A stretch of 64,000 bases of DNA from Capsicum annuum (lineage: Eukaryota; Streptophyta; Magnoliopsida; Solanales; Solanaceae): contig NC_061115.1 of assembly GCF_002878395.1 (NCBI RefSeq), positions 219,507,442 to 219,571,441 of the forward strand. The letters are read 5' to 3'. Within the stretch, counting starts at the first letter, position 1; each line of letters starts with the position of its first letter. Under the pieces are notes generated by a model. That model made no database searches and had not been told where the DNA came from. It saw only the letters and a list, made by a program, of their open reading frames with translations. Shown piece after piece: positions 1 through 12,281 of this stretch. A program made the position numbers and the translations under genes.

Positions 1-1165
1 GAACATCAATGTTCTGAATAGGGACTACAACTGCTGGGTCACCTATGTACTTCTTGAGCAAAGAGACATGGAAGACTGGATGAACTGAGGCTAGATCTGA
101 AGGCAATTCGAGCTCATAAGCTACCTTGCCGAAGCGACTAAGAATCCTGAAGGGACCGACATAGCGGGGACTAAGTTTCCCTTTCTTGCCGAACCTCTTC
201 ACTCCCTTCATGGGAGAGATTTTGGGATAGACAGTCATTGACCTCGAACTCGAGATCCTTTCTACAAACATCTGCATAAGACTTCTGTTCGCTCTGAGCA
301 GTCTGAAGTCTTTCTCTGATCAACTGAACTTTTTATAAGGCATCGAATACCAAGTCAGGACCGATGACTGAGGCCTCACTAACTTCGAACCAACCGACTG
401 GAGATCTACACCTCCTACCATAGAGAGCTTCGAATGGAGCCATCTGAATACTGGAATGATAGCTATTGTTGTATGCAAACTCAATCAAGGGCAAGTGGTC
501 GTCCCAACTTTCCTTAAAATCAACTGCACACGCCTTTAGCATATATTTAAGAGTCTAAATGGTCCTCTCTGCTTGGCCATCTGTCTGAGGATGAAATACT
601 GTACTGAGATGGACTTAGGTACCAAGACACTTTTGGAATGCTTCCAAAAGTGAGGTGAATTGTGTACCTCTGTCTGAGATGATAGATAATGGAACATCGT
701 ATAATCTGACCAACTCCCTGATATAGAGTTTGGCAAAATCCCCGGCTAAATAAGAGGTACAAACTGGAAGAAAATGTTGGTCATTCTGTCTACAATGACC
801 CAAACTGAATCATGCTGTTGACGAGTTCGAGGCAAACCTGTCACGAAATCCATGTTCACTTTTTTCCCACTTCTAAGTAGGAATGGTGAACTCCTGCATG
901 GACCCACTAGGTTTCTATTGCTCTATCTTAACCTGCTGACATGTAGAGCACTTAGCCACAAACTCTGCAATATTTCTTTTCATCCTACTCCACTAATAGA
1001 TCTCCCACAAGTCGCAGTATATCTTAGTGGCCCCTGGATGAATAGAGTATCACGCACCATGCGCCTCTGTAAGAATTCTCTACCTCAAGTCATCTACACA
1101 TGGAACACACAGACGACCCTGACAACGAAGAAAACCATCTCCCCCTTGGGAGAAAGCCTCTAATT
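1..1165 (-). pseudogene. Tekay integrase, decayed
   Basis: The integrase part of pol is spread over several frames. From right to left there is an HHCC zinc-binding region (FVAKCSTCQQ near 930-970), the catalytic core with ISDRGTQF near 660-690 (the Asp is kept), the conserved SYHSSIQMAPFEALYGRR block at about 405-470, and a C-terminal segment reading [16 protein letters not shown] at 1-60. Stops and frameshifts separate the pieces, so no intact enzyme can be made. In an intact copy this enzyme inserts the element cDNA into chromatin, guided by a chromodomain that is not visible here. Confidence 0.82.
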
Positions 1166-1472
1166 TCTGATTCTAAACTGACTCTTTTAGCTTGACAAGG
1201 TTGGGATCCCTATTTTGCTTTTCTTACACCTCGAAAACTAGAGATGACTCTGAACTACTCTGAACACGCACACCACCCTATGAAGAGTCGACTAATCAAA
1301 CGCCTAGTCTGGCAAGCTGATTAATTTCCTGGGCTATCTTCTTCTTACCATCCTCTACGTGAGAAACACTACCCATGGAGAGTCTATTGAGAGCGTCGGC
1401 CACAACGTTGGCCTTGACCAGATGATAAAGAACACTCATGTCATAATCTTTCAAAATCTCTAACCACCTTCT

Positions 1473-1760
1473 CTAACGAAGATTGAGATCTTTCTGAGGA
1501 AAGACATACTGGAGACTCTTATGATCTGTGAAGGCATCTACATGAACTCCGTATAAATAATGCCTCCAAACCTTTAATGCAAATACTACGGCTGCTAACT
1601 CAAGATCATGAGTAGGATAATTCTTCTCATGGGGCTTTAGCTGTCTGGAGACGTAGGCTATGACCTTACTATGCTGCATGAGGACAAAACCTAAAACCAC
1701 TCTGGACGCATCACAATAGACTACAAAACCATCTGAACCATCTAGAAGAGCTATAACTGG
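1473..1760 (-). pseudogene. Tekay RNase H domain
   Basis: A 75-residue open stretch (1473-1700) contains [20 protein letters not shown] and [11 protein letters not shown] followed by [10 protein letters not shown], the standard Ty3/Gypsy RNase H signature. The N-terminal Asp-containing strand lies just upstream in the same decayed pol. A stop follows NLR at the left end. In an intact element the domain removes RNA from the RNA-DNA hybrid during reverse transcription; here it is a fragment. Confidence 0.85.
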
Positions 1761-2042
1761 GGCTGAGGTGAGTCAAGTCTCCAACTCTTGAAAACACTTC
1801 TCACAAGAATTTGACCACTAAAAATTAACCTTCTTCTGAGTCAATCTGGACATAGGAGATGCAATAGAAGAAAATCCCTCGATAAAGCATCTGTAATATC
1901 TAGCCAGACCCAAGAAAATCCTGATATCTAATAGAGAGACAGGGCGAGGCCAGTTTCTTACTGCTTTGGTCTTTTAAGGATCTACTCTAATTCCATCATC
2001 AGAAATAATATGGCCAAGGAATGCTACTGATCTTAGCCAAAA

Positions 2043-2777
2043 TTAGCACTTACTGAACTTGGCGAATAACTGATTATCTCTGGGAGTCTGAAGAACAATT
2101 CTGAGATGGTCTGAATGATCACACTCTGTGCGAGAATAGACCAGAATATCATCTATGAAGACTATGAAAAACATGTCCAAGTACTGATTGAACACCCGAT
2201 TCATCAAGTCCATGAAAGCTGCAGGGGCATTGGTAAGACCAAAGGACATGACTAGAAATTCAAAGTGACCATACCGAGTACGAAAAGTTGTCTTTGGGAT
2301 GTCACATTCTCTAACTTTGAGCTGATGATAGCCTGATCTGAGGTCTATCTTGGAGAAATAACTGGCACCCTGAAGTTGGTCAAACAAGTCATCTATTCTA
2401 GGAAGCGGATACCTGTTCTTAACCGTAACTTTGTTGAGCTGATGATAATCAATACACATCCTGAGAGAACCGTCTTTGTTGCACACGAATAAGACTGGTG
2501 CACCCCATGGGGATACACTGAGCCTGATAAATCCCTTATCTAAGAGATCCAACAAATGTTCTTTTAGTTCTTTGAGTTCAGCTGGTGTCATTCTATATGG
2601 AGGAATAAAAATAGGCTGAGTATCTGGAAGAAAGTCTATGCCGAAGTTTATTTCCCATTCGGGAGGAATGCCTGGAAGATCTTTAGGAAAGACGTCTGAA
2701 TATTCATTAACAATTAGAACTGATTCAAGACTGGGAGATTCGAAACTGGAATCCTTTGCATGCACGAGATGATACAC
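2043..2777 (-). pseudogene. Tekay reverse transcriptase
   Basis: This 244-codon open segment holds most of the reverse transcriptase palm and fingers. It shows [74 protein letters not shown] and the catalytic FIDDILVYS (YIDD box, both Asp present). It stops after KFSKC where an intact element would continue into the connection and RNase H domains. The length is close to the usual RT core, but the frame is broken on both sides, so it is a relic. Confidence 0.9.
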
Positions 2778-2979
2778 ACACCTCTTTCAAATTATTTTCC
2801 TTAACCGAAGGTAGGAAATAAGCTGACCTTGAAAGATGAAGTGCTACCCTTCCACTCTAGGACAGTCTCATTCGGGAACTAAAATTGAACTATCCGAGTC
2901 CTGCAGTCGACTATGGCATAGCAAGAATGAAGCCAATCCATGCCGAGAATGACATCAAAATCAGTCATCTCTAATTCAA

Positions 2980-4350
2980 CTAAATTTGCTGACGTGGATT
3001 TCTGAAATAACATACTGGGTAGTTCCTGTATACCCACTGAGCTATGATGGTTTTACCTACTAGGGTAGAGATTGAAAAGGGCTCTGCTAAAATTTTGGAA
3101 CTGATTTTGAAATCGCCTGCTATGTATGGATTGACAAAATACAAGGATGCACCTGGATCTAGCAAAGCGTAAACATGAATATGGAAAATCTGTAACATAC
3201 CAGTAATGAAATCATGAGAATTTTCCTGATCCTGTCGAGTCTGAAGAGCATAGAGTCTGTTTGAGCATTGCCCACTAGTAGCACTGGAAGTGGCACCCTG
3301 CTGGTTCGGGCGACCGGACTGAGCTGTGGAACGATTTTGCTGACCCTGATAACTGGACTGAGGACAATCTCTGACTTTATGGCCTAGTTTGCCACATCCG
3401 ATACAAATATCACTACCAGCTCTATAAACACCCTGGTGGTTCTTACCATAAGTTTGACATAGGGGATTAGTTCGGGCATTACTAATACTGCCCTGAGATT
3501 TAGAGCCGGGTGCTCTATCTCTGAACTTAGGGGCTGGAGCACTGGCTGAAGAATGAACTAGAGCTGATGACTTAGGACAAAATTGGGAATGATTTCCTCC
3601 CTCTGATTTGGGTTGAGCAAAACTAAAACTTCCTAATCTTGCTCTCTTATTCTGCCTCTCCCTAGCCCTAACCTTTTGCTCCTCGATTTGCTGAGCATAG
3701 GTCATGAGTCTGGCTAAATTTATATCACTGTTCAGCATTGCAGATCTACACTCATTTACCATGCTATCATTCACTCCTGATACGAAATTGCTCATCCTAG
3801 CACTGTTGTCTGCAACACATGAGGGGCATATCTGGCTAGCTGAGTAAATCTGAAAGAATACTCTCTAACCGTCATATTTCCCTACTTGAGGTTGATAAAC
3901 TCAAGAACTTTGGCCTCCCTCAACTCTTGGGGAAAGAATCTATCTAAGAAAGCCGTGACAAATTCCTCCCACTCTATAGGACCTATATCCTCTAACCTCT
4001 TAGACTTCCACTATTTATACCAAGTGTGAGCAACATCCTGTAACTGGTATGCGGCTAACTCGGCTCTCTAAACAGAGGTAACTCCCATGATTTTAATGAC
4101 CTTCTGAACTTAGTCAATAAACTCCTGAGGGCATTCATCAGACTTAGACCCGAAGAAAGATAAAGGGTTCATTTGGGTGAAGTCCCGAATTCTAGTTGCT
4201 ACAGAATTGACCACCGGATTGGCCGGAATAATTGGTGGCCGTTTATTCTGGGAAGCCACAGACTGAGCAAGTTTTATAAATGTGGCTCTAAAATCCACAT
4301 GAGAAACATGCTCGCCCAAAGGGTTTTCGGGCTGAGGAACTGGCTGGTTT
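2980..4350 (-). pseudogene. Tekay gag and protease start, decayed
   Basis: From right to left: a gag N-terminal part (RDFTQMNPLSFFGSKSD near 4110-4210), a capsid-like stretch with LAAYQLQDVAHTWYK and VREYSFRFTQLARYAPHV broken by stops, then a 271-codon open segment (2980-3795). That segment carries a CCHC zinc knuckle (CIGCGKLGHKVRDC, near 3368-3410) and an aspartic protease active site read as LLDPGASLYFV. In intact relatives gag and pol form one frame; here several stops (near 3830, 3880, 4020, 4070, 4110) break gag. Confidence 0.85.
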
Positions 4351-4568
4351 ATTTTATTTGGAGGTATATTCTGAAATAAGAAAAGAATGGATTAGACTGA
4401 GAGTTTAAATTGAGATTATGCTCACTAGCACAACATGAATACTGAAAGAAGGAAAACTGTTCCTAAAACATTTCATATCCTCTTGCACATAAATGTGGTG
4501 CGCAACACACCCATGCACAAGACTACTAGATGTGGCTTTCAGAATTCCTAGGACTCTATTGAACCTTA

Positions 4569-4581
4569 GGCTCTAATACCA
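4569..4581 (-). other. Primer-binding site of the Tekay element
   Basis: On the minus strand TGGTATTAGAGCC lies four bases beyond the LTR end and matches the 3' end complement of initiator methionine tRNA (TGGTATCAGAGC) with one mismatch in the first twelve bases. This fixes both the orientation and the LTR boundary at 4586. Confidence 0.85.
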
Positions 4582-5639
4582 AGTTTGTAACACCCCAATT
4601 TTTTAAACCAGAATGCTACACGGTGCTCATGACCCCGAGGGACCACAAGCTAACCCATGACCGATATCTATACCTGTACATTGCTTAACATATATGTGAT
4701 ATGCGTAAAACATGGACATGTAGGCCATAAGGTTCAACTGAATAAAAAATATAGTAAAATAACATCCATATGGGTGAAAGATACCCAAACAACTGAAAAC
4801 TTAATCAAATCTAAACTAAATCTGAAAGCCTCTAAATACTATCTGAATAAGGAGTTGAAGGAACATGTCTCAAACTAACTCCATAAACTGATAGCTAACT
4901 GAAATAATAAATAAATAAATCAACCCATATCATCCTCGAATGAAGAAGACTCACTGCAACTCTATATACTGGAATGCGACTGCTATTGCTGGCCTGGAAC
5001 TCGTGTCTCTGAACCTATGGTGTAACATAAAGAGAAAGCACCATAGTGTGAATGCTTAAGTACAACTGGAGTACTGAGTATACGAGTGAGGTAGGCTAAA
5101 CATAAATAGGGTGACATGCATAAACAATTCTAACTAACTGACTGGTATAAATGTGAGAGTGCAAACATGCATACATAGAAACTAAGATCGCGAATACATG
5201 ATAGCTAAATCTATACCCTAATACATAGTTTACTGATAACTGATCAAGACTGATACTGTAGTTCTGAATACATGGGTGACTGTGCCTGACAGTCCTGCAT
5301 CTGATGAAACTATTTGAATTCTGTACTATAACTGAATTTGACTGTATCTGGCAGTCCTGGTATACTGATATCTGAAGAACTATCTGGGTTCTTTTACTGA
5401 GACTGAGTCTAAAACTGTGGGAGGTAATTGTTTAACCGACATGCCCCAATAATGCATATATCTAAGTTGGGGTCCAATCTCTGCCCCGACTGGAGGGGTG
5501 TCAACACCACGCCACTGGTAAAGATAGTTGTGAATGAGAATGATGGGAACCCTCAACTGACAGGTTAAGCCACCTCATCAACCCTAGTCTGACAGGTTAA
5601 GATATCTGATGTGTGAGCAACAGCTAACACATTTAATGT

Positions 5640-7044
5640 TTTTTAGCTCAAAATAATTGTGAATTTTGAATCAACTCTTGTTGTTTTGATGTCTTTGCTC
5701 ATGATATTACAGTAAAAAGCTGAAGGAATAGAAATAAATGATAATAGAGCAAAAGAGTTGAAAATCTAAGCAAAAGACAAAAAACATGGTTGACGACATC
5801 CGTGATAAGTCGTCAGCCTTGTGATAGCCTATCATAAGCAGCATCAGCCTTAACCAGGGAATTGGAGCTGAGAAGCAGTTCTGATGACGTCTGTGATGTG
5901 GCGTTAAGTGGGTGATAAGGCGTCAAGAATGGTGTTAGCCTTAAGCAGAAATCAGCAATAGGAGAAGACATCTGACGATGTTGGTGATACGCCATCAGAT
6001 CCTTGATGCGGCGTCAGAGTCACCATCAGCCTAAGGCAGAGAATTGAAGAAACTGGAGCAAATCTGATGCCATCCGTGATAAGGCGTCAAACTCTTGACG
6101 CGGCGTCAGCTTGGGCGTCACCTAATCCGAGAATTAATTGAACTTTATATTTTATTTCCTTAATTAGGATTTAGTATACATAGGATCTTTTAGGGTTTAT
6201 TCAGGAAGTTCTCTTTTTTTAGTTTTGGAGAGTTTTATTTTCTTCAACACTTATCAACTATTTGTGGATTCCTATTTTCGGGATTAAATTGAAGAAACTA
6301 CTTGTTGCTTTTCATCCATTTGTAAGTTTATCCTTATTATCATGAATTCAACTTTGTATTTCGTTCATCAAATCATGAGCGGATAATTCCATTAGCCGGA
6401 TTTATGGGATCCATGGACTAAGGTTTGATAGGTTACTAGGTATTTAACGGATTCAAAGAGTAGTAGGACGTCTTGAAATTCTATTGTTTTAACTGAAATC
6501 TACTGGTTGTAAATATTAGGTTATGCCTTAGGTTTCATTTGCTTCTAACGGAGAAATAGACTAGAGGTCGTGAATTATCAATGGGGACTCGGAAGCTACC
6601 AACCTTCTGTTTAATGATCAAACTGGATTGATCTACATGAGATAAAATCCTATTGGAAATAGATAAGTTATCTAAGTTCGAGAGAATTAGATAATAAATT
6701 GTCTGGTGAGGTCGAGAGATAAGTCAGATAGTATCGTCGTCAGGGATATTCTGCTATTTCTACTTACTTCAAGAATCCCAAGAATTACCAAGTATCTGTC
6801 AATTCCCAAAACCCATGGTGAACATAACCCTGGTTTCCATTTAGATTGATTTCAAACACTAAATTATTGACTCTCTGTGAACTTTAAACCCCCATTTCAG
6901 GAAATATTAAACTACCAGTAAAGTATTTCGTAAATAAATTGAAGTTCACACCATATTTCCTGTGGGATTCAACCCTAACCTAGTTAGGTTTTACACTGAC
7001 AACAATCGGTTACACCCATTCAAGAGTGTAATTTGAGCATTATC
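5640..7044 (+). mobile_element. Nested solo LTR of an Athila-like element
   Basis: A foreign block inside the Tekay LTR. Its last 100 bases (TTTCCTGTGGGATTCAACCC ... GTAATTTGAGCATTATC) resemble the reverse complement of the Athila-like LTR end at 55318-55420. A direct repeat AATGTTT flanks it (5635-5641 and 7045-7051), so a target duplication is likely, though the left edge is uncertain because the TG start is not clear. No gag, pol or second LTR is present. The left half (5780-6130) holds four GACG...CGTC blocks. Confidence 0.65.
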
Positions 7045-8189
7045 AATGTTTCAACCTATGCTGGCTACATAGTTCTGGAACACAAGGATGACTGCTAAGA
7101 ATCACACCCTAAACTGGCACGTGAGTTCCCATTCTTGGGTTCACTCGGTGCTAATTTCTGCTTCTATCTGAAGAGACTGAACATGATTTAACTGACTGTA
7201 CAAGGACTGAGTAACTGACTTTCGTTGACTGACGGAATAGCACTACTATCTGATATTTTGCTGAGATCATGAGATTTCGAAGGTTTTCTGAGTCACATGA
7301 CTGACTGAGTTCTATAGATCATGTCTTAACTGAGACTATCAGGATAACGTAACTTGGCTCTAGGCACACAACTATATTTTTAGGGTATGAATACCCCCAG
7401 GACTCGATGGAAGGAAACTGACACACATGACATGACGTGATCACAATATTTGAGTCCACAATTCATAATATCGTACGTAAGGGATTTCATATTAAGCATG
7501 GTTATCAACAATGTATTGCATGGGAAAGATTTCATGCCACATGGAAGTACTTGCACAACCTTAATATCATGTTCATTGCATAATCATACTAGCAACACAT
7601 ATCAATAGTATGGAAGTTCATGTGGAATCATCTTAAGTTGACATAGCTTGTCATTTAAATACTATGGAGTCATGGGAACATGATTTTTAGCATTCTAGGT
7701 ATTTTAACAAACACCTTGCATGCACACTTTGGGGTATAGGTTTTCTCAAATCATCTTGAACCACCCAAATTCATGGTTTTTAACTACAAGCATGCATACA
7801 TCATGGAAGTCAACTTATATTAATATCTTGAAGCTTAAACAATGATCATTAAAATGAACAACATCACATAACAACAAGGAAATCAAAGTTTCTCATTTAA
7901 AAGCATGGTTCTTGAACTCTATGAACGAAAGGGATCCATAGATGAACACTACACATACCTGACTCAAAATTCTTGATGTTTTTGAACTTGAAGGATTTGA
8001 AATCCTTTGATTCTTGAAAAAGATTGGGTCTTGTTCTTAGAGATTAAATTTAGAGATAAAACCTAGTATTTGTTTGTGAAATAATAATGAGCATAATGGC
8101 TGAAATCGGACTTATCTGGGTATATATAGGAGAGTGATAAGTGACCAAAATACTCCTGTTAAAATGACCTGTAAATAAATTGAACATGG

Positions 8190-8440
8190 TGTGTGACGGT
8201 CTGAATGACGGTCCATCAGATACTTGACGGTCCATCACTTATCCCGTCAGACGTGGACTAGAAATGAGGTTCACTGGATAAGAGTTGACGTCCTGGATGA
8301 TAGTCCGTCACAACTTTGACGGTCCGTCAACTTATCCATCAGTCCATATCCAGTACATGGCTCAACTGACTTGGCTGTGACGGTCAAAGTGGCGGTCCAT
8401 CACTTATGTGGCGGTCCCGTCATACCTGGGCGTTTTCGAC
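8190..8440. repeat. GACGGTC/GACCGTC palindrome array in the Tekay LTR
   Basis: At least seven GACGGTC or GGCGGTC half-sites, several followed within a few bases by CCGTC or CCATC so that short hairpins such as GACGGTCCGTC form. They are interspersed with CTTATCC or GGATAA. The same vocabulary is found in the Athila-like element at 56290-56715, 60440-60690 and 61280-61615. Confidence 0.75.
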
Positions 8441-8679
8441 AGCTCTAAGTAAAACGTCCATAACTTCCTCATCTAATGTTGGATTTGGACAAAATTGGTA
8501 CCATTGGAAAGCTAACTCAATTTCCCACGTGATAGAAAGTGAAAATCTCAAAAATGCCATATGTGATAGAAAGTGAAAATCTCAAAAATGCCATATGTAC
8601 CAAGATAGGTTTACATTTCAAAGTAAGTCCTAGCATCCTCGAGATGATTTCTAGCTAGGAAAAAGGAACGGGTATTACA

Positions 8680-9553
8680 AGCTCAATCAAGTTTCTTGCA
8701 AGGTCGTAGAGCATCTAATAATGCTATGCTCATGCAAGCACTCCTTCGCCACCTTCAAAATTCTAAATCTAAGAAAGGTTACATGTTGGCAAAAACAGAT
8801 TTAGAAAAGGCTTTTGATCGATTAGAATGGTCCTTCATTCATGACACTCTCCTTTACTTCAGATTCCCTCAAAATTTGGTCACTCTCATCATGTCATGTG
8901 TCTCCACTACCTCGGTATCTTTGTTGGTCAATGGCTCAGCAACTCCTTTCTTTACTCCTTCTAGAGGAATCCACCAGGGGGACCCACTCTGTCCATATCT
9001 TTTTATTATGTGCATGGAAAGACTCTCTCGTAGAATTGAAACGGCAGTTGAGAATTGTCTCTGGACTCCTATTAAATTATCAGTGCGTGCTCCTCCCATT
9101 TCACATTTGCTTTTTGCTGATAATATTCTTCTTTGTGCTGTTGTTGATTCTTCTTCTTGCAACACTATGACTGAAATTTTCAAGCATTTCGAGATGGTTT
9201 CTAGTTAAAAAATTAATCTGGTCAAATCTAAGCTTTTTTTCTCTAAGAATACTCCTACCTTGGACAAGGATAGAGCTGTTCATGACTTAAACATTCATGA
9301 GGGTCAGAAATTTGGTAAGTACTTAGGCTTCCCTATGTTCATGTCTAAGCCCACTAAACTTGACTTTCAGTACCTTCTAGATAATTTTAAGAGTCATCTT
9401 TCTGGCTGGAAAGCTCCACTGCTTACAGCTGCAGGGAGAACTACACTTATCAGGTTGACCCTGAATACCCTTTCCAACAATGTCATGTACCTTTTACAGA
9501 TCTCTAGGTATGTCACTAGAAAAATGGAAGCCTATGAGCGAAATTTTCTTTAG
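8680..9553 (+). pseudogene. LINE reverse transcriptase, catalytic Asp lost
   Basis: Two consecutive open pieces (8696-9208 and 9260-9553). Visible blocks are TDLEKAFDRLEWSF, SRGIHQGDPLCPYLFIMCME and the active-site segment LLFADNILLCA, where the usual FADD is FADN (Asn codon at 9122-9124). KFGKYLGFPMF and SHLSGWKAPLLTAAGRTTLI of the thumb follow. A stop at 9206-9208 and another after YERNFL interrupt the frame. Confidence 0.88.
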
Positions 9554-11080
9554 GGCACAACTTATACCAAGTGCAAGATCTATCTCCTAAAATGGCTAGA
9601 TGTTACTACGCCAAAGGATACTAGGGGGCTTGGAATCCAACGTCTCATGACCAAGAACCTTGCTCTGTTAGCATCTTCTGCATGGCATGTTTTTTATTTC
9701 GACGCGCCATGGGCTCAGATACTTAGATCTAAGTACCTTGGGCGCAAAGATGGCAATTCTAGAATTTGGAAAGCAATTATGACAGGTTGGGTTTAATGTC
9801 AAATTGGGCTTCAATGGAAACCTGCAGATGGGAAACATGTCCTCTTCTTTACTGACCCTTGGATTGGGCCAAATTGTTCTGTCCATAACCTCATTCAAGG
9901 GCCCTTTCAAAGGCATGAATTCAAAGCTAAGATTGAATCCTATAGAACTGATAATCGTTGGGTTTTCTTCGAGCTCTCGTTTGACTTTACCCAGACCATC
10001 TTTAGTCATATTAACTCTATTTACTTCCCTCGATATGATGCCTCCAGTGTTGACAGAATCGTCTGGGTCCTTACAAATAAAAAATGTTTTATGTCGCCTC
10101 CTGTTACAATTCTTTACTTAGAAAAGAGCTTACGAGCAACGAGGGCGTAGATTTCCTGTAGATTTGGAAGCTAGGTATTCCGCCAAAGCTTAAGTATATT
10201 TTATGGCTTTTACAGCACAATCGACTACCTACAGCCTCCTACTTGCATTATATAAACTGCATTTCCTAACCTCTCTGTCCTCTTTGTCACTCTTTTCCTG
10301 AAATTGTTTCCCATCTTTTCTTACATTGTAAGGTTGTACAGCCACTTTGGGATGAGTTAGGCATCTCTGTTCAAATAAACAAAATCATGTTATCTATCAC
10401 TGATCACCACCCCCAACGGTGGCTCCGTAGGATCTTAGAAATAAAGCCAAGCAACTCTAACCAAACCCTTCATTTGCCCATTCCCTCAAAATTTCTTCTC
10501 AGTTCTCTTTAGACTAGCCGTAATAAATGTACCTTTGAGAAAAGGCCTTTTAATATAAGCCTAGCGTGTTTCTTACCGGTAGCTTCTGAGTTCTGGTTGT
10601 TGGCCGGGAAAACATATTTTAAAAAGCATATGTTCCCTTTGTATGTCAAATGGAAACCTTCGGCAACCAAGTCTATAATGCTTAATTCGGATGCTACCTT
10701 TAAGCCTGATTCGGGTCGTGCTACTATAGCAGGACTCTTTAGAAACCACAATGGAGCCTAGCTCTTAAGGCTTTACTGAACACATATCCACTACTAGCCC
10801 TTTAGAGGCAGAAACTCATGCTCTCATGCTAGGTCTATTGATCGCTTGTCAATACCAGTTGAACCCTCTGAAAATAGTAAACCTGTTGCAAGTTTCATCA
10901 AATATTAACTCATCTGTTTTAAATGATTGCAGGTACCTACTACGGGCTCTGGATAAACCACTAGTTCAGCATGTTAGCAAGGGACAGAATAAATTGACGG
11001 ATGCGCTAGCAAGAGTGAATGTATATACTACTACTACTGATGGACCTTTGCTGCTATGGTCCCTCCCACATCCCTAGAGG
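9554..11080 (+). pseudogene. LINE C-terminal region: zinc-binding domain and RNase H
   Basis: Continuing in shifting frames: LGIQRLMTKNLALLASSAWH (about 9630), FTDPWIGPN, then the zf-RVT-like stretch with PLCPLCHSFPEIVSHLFLHC near 10270-10330. An RNase H domain follows, starting at LNSDATFKPDSGRATIAGLF (10680-10740) and ending with HVSKGQNKLTDALAR at 10967-11011. The order matches plant L1 elements with an acquired RNase H. Stops and frameshifts occur throughout. Confidence 0.75.
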
Positions 11081-11282
11081 ATATTTTGTAGGCTGATAGA
11101 AGTGGAGGACCAATTAATAGATGGAGGAATAGAATAAGTGCAGGGGCTTTATATAATAGTCCATATAATAGCTATGCTATCACTACTGTTAGCGCGTGTA
11201 CAGTGGCTCTGCCACAAACTACATCTCTGTAAACTTTGGTTTTGCTTTATGACATTATCCCCTTTTATCAATAAAAAAAAAA

Positions 11283-11824
11283 ACTTTTAAATTTAATAAT
11301 TTTAGATTTTATTCTTTCGATGTTGTGGGCTTAGCTTGGTCATTATTTCAATCACTACAAAAAGGAAATAAAGGTACATATATAAGAGACGAGCAACTTG
11401 AGAATCTCAAAATTAGACCCAATTTGGGCTGGCTTTCAAATTTTAGCCCCAAATAAAAAAGTTTCATCAAAATAGTCTTTACCTATTAACTAATATTTTT
11501 TAGACAAAATTACCCTTAATCAATGGAGTAAATCACATAAATGATCTTCATAATGCATAACAACTCCTTATTTATTTTTTTCAACTTTTCTTTTTCTCTT
11601 TTTAATTTTACTTTGATTTTCATTTTTCTTTTCTTTTTTTATTTTTAATTTTCTCAACCCTTACTTTTTTTTCTTTTTTCCTCTCAACTTCTTTTTTTTC
11701 TTTTTTTTTTTATTTTTTTTTTATTTTTTATTTTTTCTTTCCTTTTTTTTTTTGGTTTTTGTTTTTCTCAACCCTTACTTTTTGTTCCTATAAAACTTTA
11801 GTTTGTTGCTTCTTGTCTTCAACA
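11283..11824 (+). promoter_or_regulatory. Upstream region of hydrolase copy 1
   Basis: Positions 11283-11395 are closely repeated at 16048-16170, marking a shared ancestral promoter block of the tandem hydrolases. About 200 bases at 11560-11760 are almost pure pyrimidine (T-rich with CTTTT runs). A TATA-like TATAAAA lies at 11789-11795, 30 bases before the ATG at 11825. No other gene is seen. Confidence 0.5.
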
Positions 11825-12281
11825 ATGATCAAGAAAGTTGTTGTGTCCTCATTTGTAGTACTTTTAGCCTTTGTTTTCCAAGCTATTCATCCCCCTCCGC
11901 CCAAAATTTGTAGCTTTTTAACTGATCCATTATCCCTCACATCAAGAATCAAACTTAAAGATGGAAGAAATTTAGTGCCCAAAAAATTGGCCAAATATAA
12001 AGTTTACATACATAGCTTTGGTGCAAGCAAATTTGAGGCTGCACTTATAACTTTGGTACGCGTATTTTACTCTTATCTACTCCTTTCGTTTCGTTTCATT
12101 TTATATGACGCCTTTTGACTACTGATTCGAAAGTTTAAGAAATGACGCATACTAAATGTACCTTTAGAACTCGCGGTTTTAAATATATCATGATATTTCT
12201 ATGGTTGTAAGATCATGTCAATTTTACTTACGAAAAAAAAGAGATGAGCATCTAGTACTATGGCCAAAGTTGCTATAGGTT

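Larger units (their letters stand above)
1..8679 (-). mobile_element. Ty3/Gypsy Tekay/Del-type LTR retrotransposon, left end outside window
   Basis: Minus-strand element. Reading leftwards from 8679 it shows the 5' LTR, a tRNA-iMet-like primer site, gag with a zinc knuckle, protease, reverse transcriptase, RNase H and integrase. The LTR ends are TGTAATACCC and GTGTTACA (element sense). Integrase motifs such as YHSSIQMAPFEALYGRRCR and the LLKKYIGDP segment just before position 1 are typical of Tekay chromoviruses; the chromodomain and 3' LTR would lie left of the window. Many stops and frameshifts make it non-autonomous. The right end abuts LINE coding sequence, so it probably inserted into that LINE. 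Confidence 0.88.
4586..8679 (-). repeat. 5' LTR of the Tekay element, interrupted by a nested LTR
   Basis: Bounded by TGTAAC at 4586 and TTACA at 8679 on the plus strand, giving the canonical TG...CA ends. Without the nested insert at about 5640-7044 it is about 2.7 kb, long but acceptable for Tekay/Del. It contains the GACGG/CCGTC palindrome array at 8190-8440 and a 39-bp tandem duplication at about 8525-8600 (GATAGAAAGTGAAAATCTCA twice). No coding sequence is evident. Confidence 0.8.
8680..11283 (+). mobile_element. L1-type LINE, 3' portion, poly(A) tail at 11273-11283
   Basis: A non-LTR element in the plus orientation: reverse transcriptase from motif region QSSFLQGRRASNN onward, a zinc-binding RT-associated domain near 10190-10345, a C-terminal RNase H near 10670-11080, then a short 3' UTR and poly(A). 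Coding sequence begins exactly at the Tekay LTR edge, so the 5' half was probably separated by that insertion and should lie left of the window. Multiple stops and frameshifts show it is dead. Confidence 0.85.

Noticed and set aside
852..1163. Plus-strand open frame of 103 codons
   Set aside because: It is the antisense of the Tekay integrase HHCC and core region; no independent motif.
9668..10009. Minus-strand 113-codon frame in the LINE
   Set aside because: Antisense to the LINE C-terminal region, whose plus-strand reading has clear family motifs.
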